Source of the DNA: an uncultured Caulobacter sp.
GTDB lineage: Bacteria > Pseudomonadota > Alphaproteobacteria > Caulobacterales > Caulobacteraceae
NCBI RefSeq assembly: GCF_947036865.1
Contig: NZ_CAMQSF010000011.1
Location: forward strand, 28,962 to 92,961
Direction: 5' to 3'
Length of the DNA: 64,000 nucleotides
This document shows, in pieces, positions 61,535 through 64,000 of the stretch. Made by a program: the position numbers and the translations under genes. Under the pieces are notes generated by a model, which was not told the origin of the DNA, searched no databases, and saw only the letters and a program-made list of their open reading frames with translations. The first letter of the stretch is position 1. Each line of letters opens with the position of its first letter.

Positions 61535-61567
61535 GCGTCTTAAAACTGTCTTGCAACCGTGACAAAA
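61535..61567 (+). promoter_or_regulatory. Pho box, three 11-bp units, upstream of pstS
   Basis: Three 11-base units follow one another: GCGTCTTAAAA (61535), CTGTCTTGCAA (61546) and CCGTGACAAAA (61557). The shared GT at the same phase in each, with an AT-rich end, matches the repeated layout of PhoB sites (CTGTCAT-like half-sites, 11-base period). It lies 62-94 bases upstream of the pstS start. Confidence 0.65.
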
Positions 61568-61628
61568 GCCCTGGCATTGCTCCGGCAGGTTTCCCCCACG
61601 CCATCCGGACCAGACAGGATTTGACGTG

Positions 61629-62669
61629 ATGAACAAACTGCTCGGCGCCGTCGCCGCCATGGCCCTGCTCGCAGTCGCCGATCAGGCCCACGCGGCCCGC
61701 GATTATGTCTGGGCGGCCGGCTCCTCGACGGTGTTCCCGTTCTCGACCCGCGTCGCCGAAAACTTCTCGAAGAAGACCGGCAAGAAGTCGCCGAAGGTCG
61801 AGAGCCTGGGCACCGGCGGCGGCATCAAGATGTTCTGCGGCGGCGCGGGCGAAGGCTTCCCCGACATCGCCAACGCCTCGCGCCCGATGAAGAAGTCCGA
61901 GTTCCAGGCCTGCCAGAAGGCCGGGGTGCGCGACATCGTCGAGATCAAGATCGGCTTCGACGGCATCGTCGTGGCCGCCGACAAGAAGTCGCCGGACTAC
62001 AACTTCAAGCTCGAGCAGCTCTATATGGGTCTCGCCGACCAGAGCGCGCGCGGCGACAAGACCCTCAAGAACCCCTACAAGCAGTGGAGCGACATCGGTC
62101 CGGGCCTGCCCAAGGCGCGCATCCTGGTCTACGGCCCGCCGCCGACCTCGGGCACCCGTGACGCCTTCGTCGAACTGGCCATGGAAGGCGGCGCCGCCAA
62201 GCTGCCGTTCCTGGCCAAGCTGAAGGCCAGCGACGAGAAGCGCTTCAAGGCCACCGTCTCGCCGATGCGCACCGACGGCGGCTGGGTGGACGCCGGCGAG
62301 AACGACAACGCCATCGTCGGCACGATCGAGAAGACCCCGAACGCCCTGGGCGTCTTCGGCTACTCGTTCCTCGAAGAGAACGCCTCGCGCATCAAGGGCG
62401 CGTCGATCAACGGCGTGAAGCCCTCGCCCCAGACGATCGCCACTGGCCAGTATCCGCTGTCGCGCTCGCTGTACATCTATGTGAAGAAGTCGCAGGTCGG
62501 CGTGACGCCGGGCCTGAAGGACTTCGTCGCCGAGTTCGTGTCCGACGCCGCCACCGGTCGCGGCGGCTATCTGCAAGGCCGCGGCCTGATCCCGCTGCCG
62601 CCGGCGGTCCACGCTCAGATGAAGCAGAAGGCCGCCGCCCTGCCCGCCATGCCGGCGCCGAAGGAATAA
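61629..62669 (+). CDS. pstS: Phosphate ABC transporter substrate-binding protein PstS
   Basis: From the ATG at 61629 the 346-residue periplasmic protein has a signal peptide (to about AHAARDY, residue 22), then VWAAGSSTVFPFSTRVAE, GTGGGIKMFCGG, DIANASRPMKKSE, IGFDGIVVAADK, and GPPPTSGTRDAF, the phosphate-binding loops of PstS. It captures phosphate for the PstCAB channel, whose genes are not here. A Pho box precedes it, and a strong terminator follows. The pstS gene apart from pstCAB is known in Caulobacter. Confidence 0.95.
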   Translation: MNKLLGAVAAMALLAVADQAHAARDYVWAAGSSTVFPFSTRVAENFSKKTGKKSPKVESLGTGGGIKMFCGGAGEGFPDIANASRPMKKSEFQACQKAGVRDIVEIKIGFDGIVVAADKKSPDYNFKLEQLYMGLADQSARGDKTLKNPYKQWSDIGPGLPKARILVYGPPPTSGTRDAFVELAMEGGAAKLPFLAKLKASDEKRFKATVSPMRTDGGWVDAGENDNAIVGTIEKTPNALGVFGYSFLEENASRIKGASINGVKPSPQTIATGQYPLSRSLYIYVKKSQVGVTPGLKDFVAEFVSDAATGRGGYLQGRGLIPLPPAVHAQMKQKAAALPAMPAPKE

Positions 62670-62699
62670 GAGGCTTCGAAAAGAAGCCAGTGTGGGGAG

Positions 62700-62728
62700 A
62701 AGGCGGTCGCTTCGGCGGCCGCCTTTTT
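62700..62728 (+). terminator. Intrinsic terminator after pstS
   Basis: AAGGCGGTCGC (62700-62710) pairs with GCGGCCGCCTT (62715-62725) around a TTCG tetraloop, followed by TTTTT to 62728. One G-T pair is the only imperfection. It ends the pstS message, and its T run touches the stop of the convergent gene. Confidence 0.9.
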
Positions 62729-63123
62729 CATTCGCCATTGGGCCGCCCATAGGGCCGTTCGGTCTCGGGGATCACGTCCCAGGCCGGGGCGTCGGGCGCG
62801 TATTCGTGGAAGTCCGGCGAAGGGCTAGGCTGCATATCGAGACAGTTGGCGGCGATCGCCGCGACGCGTCCGCTGTCCGGATCGCCCAGCGACGCGCCGC
62901 AGCGCTTGCAGAACACCCGGTTGAAGCTGAACGGCGGTTTGGGGCGATAGCGGACCAGCAGGTGACGACCGGCGACCCAGTGGAACGCCTCGGCCCGCAC
63001 ATAGGCATAGACGGTGGAGCCGACCTTGCGGCAACGCGAGCAGTGGCAGGCGCCCACCATCGCCGGCGGCTCGAACAGCTCGAACCGCACGCCGCCGCAG
63101 CAGCAGCTTCCCTTGATCGTCAA
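62728..63123 (-). CDS. GFA family protein (CENP-V/glutathione-dependent formaldehyde-activating fold)
   Basis: The TTG at 63123 was chosen because AGGAGA stands 6 bases before it and the protein then opens at the domain edge (TIKGSCCCGGVRFEL). A GTG at 63150 would add nine basic residues. The 131-residue protein has the zinc ligands of the GFA fold: CCCGG near the start, CHCSRCRKVGS, and FCKRCGASLG. Members bind zinc with such Cys clusters; the substrate is unknown. Confidence 0.88.
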   Translation of the reverse strand: MTIKGSCCCGGVRFELFEPPAMVGACHCSRCRKVGSTVYAYVRAEAFHWVAGRHLLVRYRPKPPFSFNRVFCKRCGASLGDPDSGRVAAIAANCLDMQPSPSPDFHEYAPDAPAWDVIPETERPYGRPNGE

Positions 63124-63248
63124 CCGGCGTCTCCTTGAGGGCCTCGGCACCCTGCGCCCCGTCTGTCGCCAGCCTGGTGTCAGCAGCCGTTCGCCATGAA
63201 TCCGCCGCGCTCGCGGATCATTGCCTCGCCGAAACGGGGAGCTTCACC

Positions 63249-63821
63249 ATGGACATCGAGATTTCCGCCGAGGCTAAGAGCAAGTCGCTCAACCGGATGG
63301 TGGCCATCACCGTCGTCGTGCTGTCGGTGTTTCTGGGCATCATGAAGATCAAGGACGACAACCTCGTCCAGGCCATGCAGCAGGCCAAGGCCGACGCGGT
63401 CGACACCTGGGGCGAGTACCAGGCGACCAAGACCAAGCTCCACATCACCGAGGGCACGATCGACGAGATGACCCTGCTGCGCGGCATGGCGCGTCCGGCC
63501 GAGGCGAGCGTCTTTGGGGCGCGCCTGACGGCTCTGCGCGCCCAGGCCGACAAGTACCGCGCCGAGATCCCGGCCCTGGCGGACAAGGCCCGGGGCTTCG
63601 AAAAGCGCTACGACGACCTGAACTACCACGACGACCAGTTCGACATGTGCGACGCCCTGGTGTCGATCGCCGTCTCCACGGCGGCCGTCGCGGCCCTGAC
63701 CGAGAGCGCCGCGGTGCTGTATGTCAGCTGGGCGTTCGGCGGGCTGGGGTTGCTGATGGGCCTGTCGGGATTCTTCGGCTGGATGATCCACCCCGACGCG
63801 ATCAGCCGGCTGCTGAGCTGA
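63249..63821 (+). CDS. DUF4337 family membrane protein
   Basis: The ATG at 63249 gives 190 residues. The order is an N-terminal cytoplasmic part (EISAEAKSKSLNRMVAITVVVLSVFLGIMKIKDDN) with the first helix, a middle region with WGEYQATKTK and a long charged helix (about 70-125), then two hydrophobic helices (about 133-180) and a short end. This layout is that of DUF4337. Function is not known. Confidence 0.85.
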   Translation: MDIEISAEAKSKSLNRMVAITVVVLSVFLGIMKIKDDNLVQAMQQAKADAVDTWGEYQATKTKLHITEGTIDEMTLLRGMARPAEASVFGARLTALRAQADKYRAEIPALADKARGFEKRYDDLNYHDDQFDMCDALVSIAVSTAAVAALTESAAVLYVSWAFGGLGLLMGLSGFFGWMIHPDAISRLLS

Positions 63822-63854
63822 AGCGAGCTTTCTGATTTGCTCAAAGAAATCCGT

Positions 63855-63879
63855 CTTCCTAGGCCTTGTGAGTAGGAAG
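63855..63879. other. Inverted repeat CTTCCTA-N11-TAGGAAG
   Basis: The 7-bp arms (63855-63861 and 63873-63879) pair exactly over 11 bases, after the DUF4337 stop and before the next frame on the minus strand. No T run follows on either side. It may be a weak terminator or a protein site. Confidence 0.35.
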
Positions 63880-63908
63880 GCAGAACCGTTGGACGTTCGC
63901 CCGGCGAC

Positions 63909-64000
63909 CTACCGCGTCCGCGACGTCATGCCGGCGGCCGCCGCGTCGTCGGCGACCTGCGGGTCCAGCGGCGGGGCGGCGCCCGCCGGGCGGTCGGCCT
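63909..64000 (-). CDS. Possible C-terminal end of a gene running off the right edge
   Basis: The reverse strand is open from the window edge to a TAG at 63909-63911 and codes for about 29 residues rich in Ala, Pro and Asp (DPQVADDAAAAGMTSRTR at the end). This could be a disordered C-terminus. The stretch is too short to prove coding. Confidence 0.3.
   Translation of the reverse strand, partial: ADRPAGAAPPLDPQVADDAAAAGMTSRTR

Overview
The window is high-GC (about two thirds G+C), densely coded alphaproteobacterial chromosome, most like Caulobacter or a close relative in Caulobacterales. The signs are the strongly GC-biased third codon positions, the pstS gene standing apart from any pstCAB, the CzcCBA-type pumps, the TonB receptor and NodT-type outer-membrane protein, the LOV-domain kinase, and the many ATGA/TGATG stop-start overlaps. 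No rRNA, tRNA, integrase, transposase or CRISPR array was found. The species cannot be fixed from the sequence alone.

Region 1 (1-17.1 kb, all minus strand) is a heavy-metal island. It holds two complete CzcCBA-type RND tripartite pumps (3.9/5.5/6.8 kb and 14/15/16.5 kb). Each is headed by a small membrane-anchored, His/Cys-bearing protein in the position of CzcI. Between the pumps lie a PII-like DUF190 protein, a P1B-4-type metal ATPase, and three small genes chained to the ATPase by ATGA overlaps, including a 47-residue membrane protein. A CDF exporter runs off the left edge, and a lone full-length flgC sits between it and the pump operon. Region 2 (17.2-20.4 kb) is a TonB-dependent receptor followed by a His-rich exported protein.

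Region 3 (20.8-30.1 kb) starts with an exported M20 peptidase, a LysR regulator and an Ntn-hydrolase-like unknown. It continues with a minus-strand operon for a cystathionine beta-lyase-like enzyme, a complete AapJQMP-type amino-acid ABC importer and a RidA family deaminase. Together these suggest uptake and beta-elimination of an amino acid, with RidA removing the enamine by-product. Region 4 (30.2-32.3 kb) is a patch of lower GC with two unknown genes: a membrane protein carrying four 14-residue repeats, and a protein with a GIY-YIG-like nuclease module.

Region 5 (32.6-37.7 kb) holds a lipocalin, a cyclopropane-fatty-acid-synthase-like methyltransferase and a DUF1501/DUF1800 pair. Region 6 (38.1-45.7 kb) is a tightly overlapping type IV secretion operon, virB1-2-3-4-6-9-10-11, with no virB5, virB7, virB8 or virD4 visible. 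A LOV-histidine kinase-receiver hybrid follows it.

Region 7 (47.6-64 kb) is mostly housekeeping and envelope genes: an SDR, a histidine acid phosphatase, a class A penicillin-binding protein, a tandem UspA, a phytase-like secreted esterase, an EmrAB/NodT-type drug efflux operon, ArsC, PstS with a clear Pho-box-like repeat, a GFA protein and a DUF4337 protein. Phosphate acquisition recurs here (histidine phosphatase, phytase-like protein, PstS).
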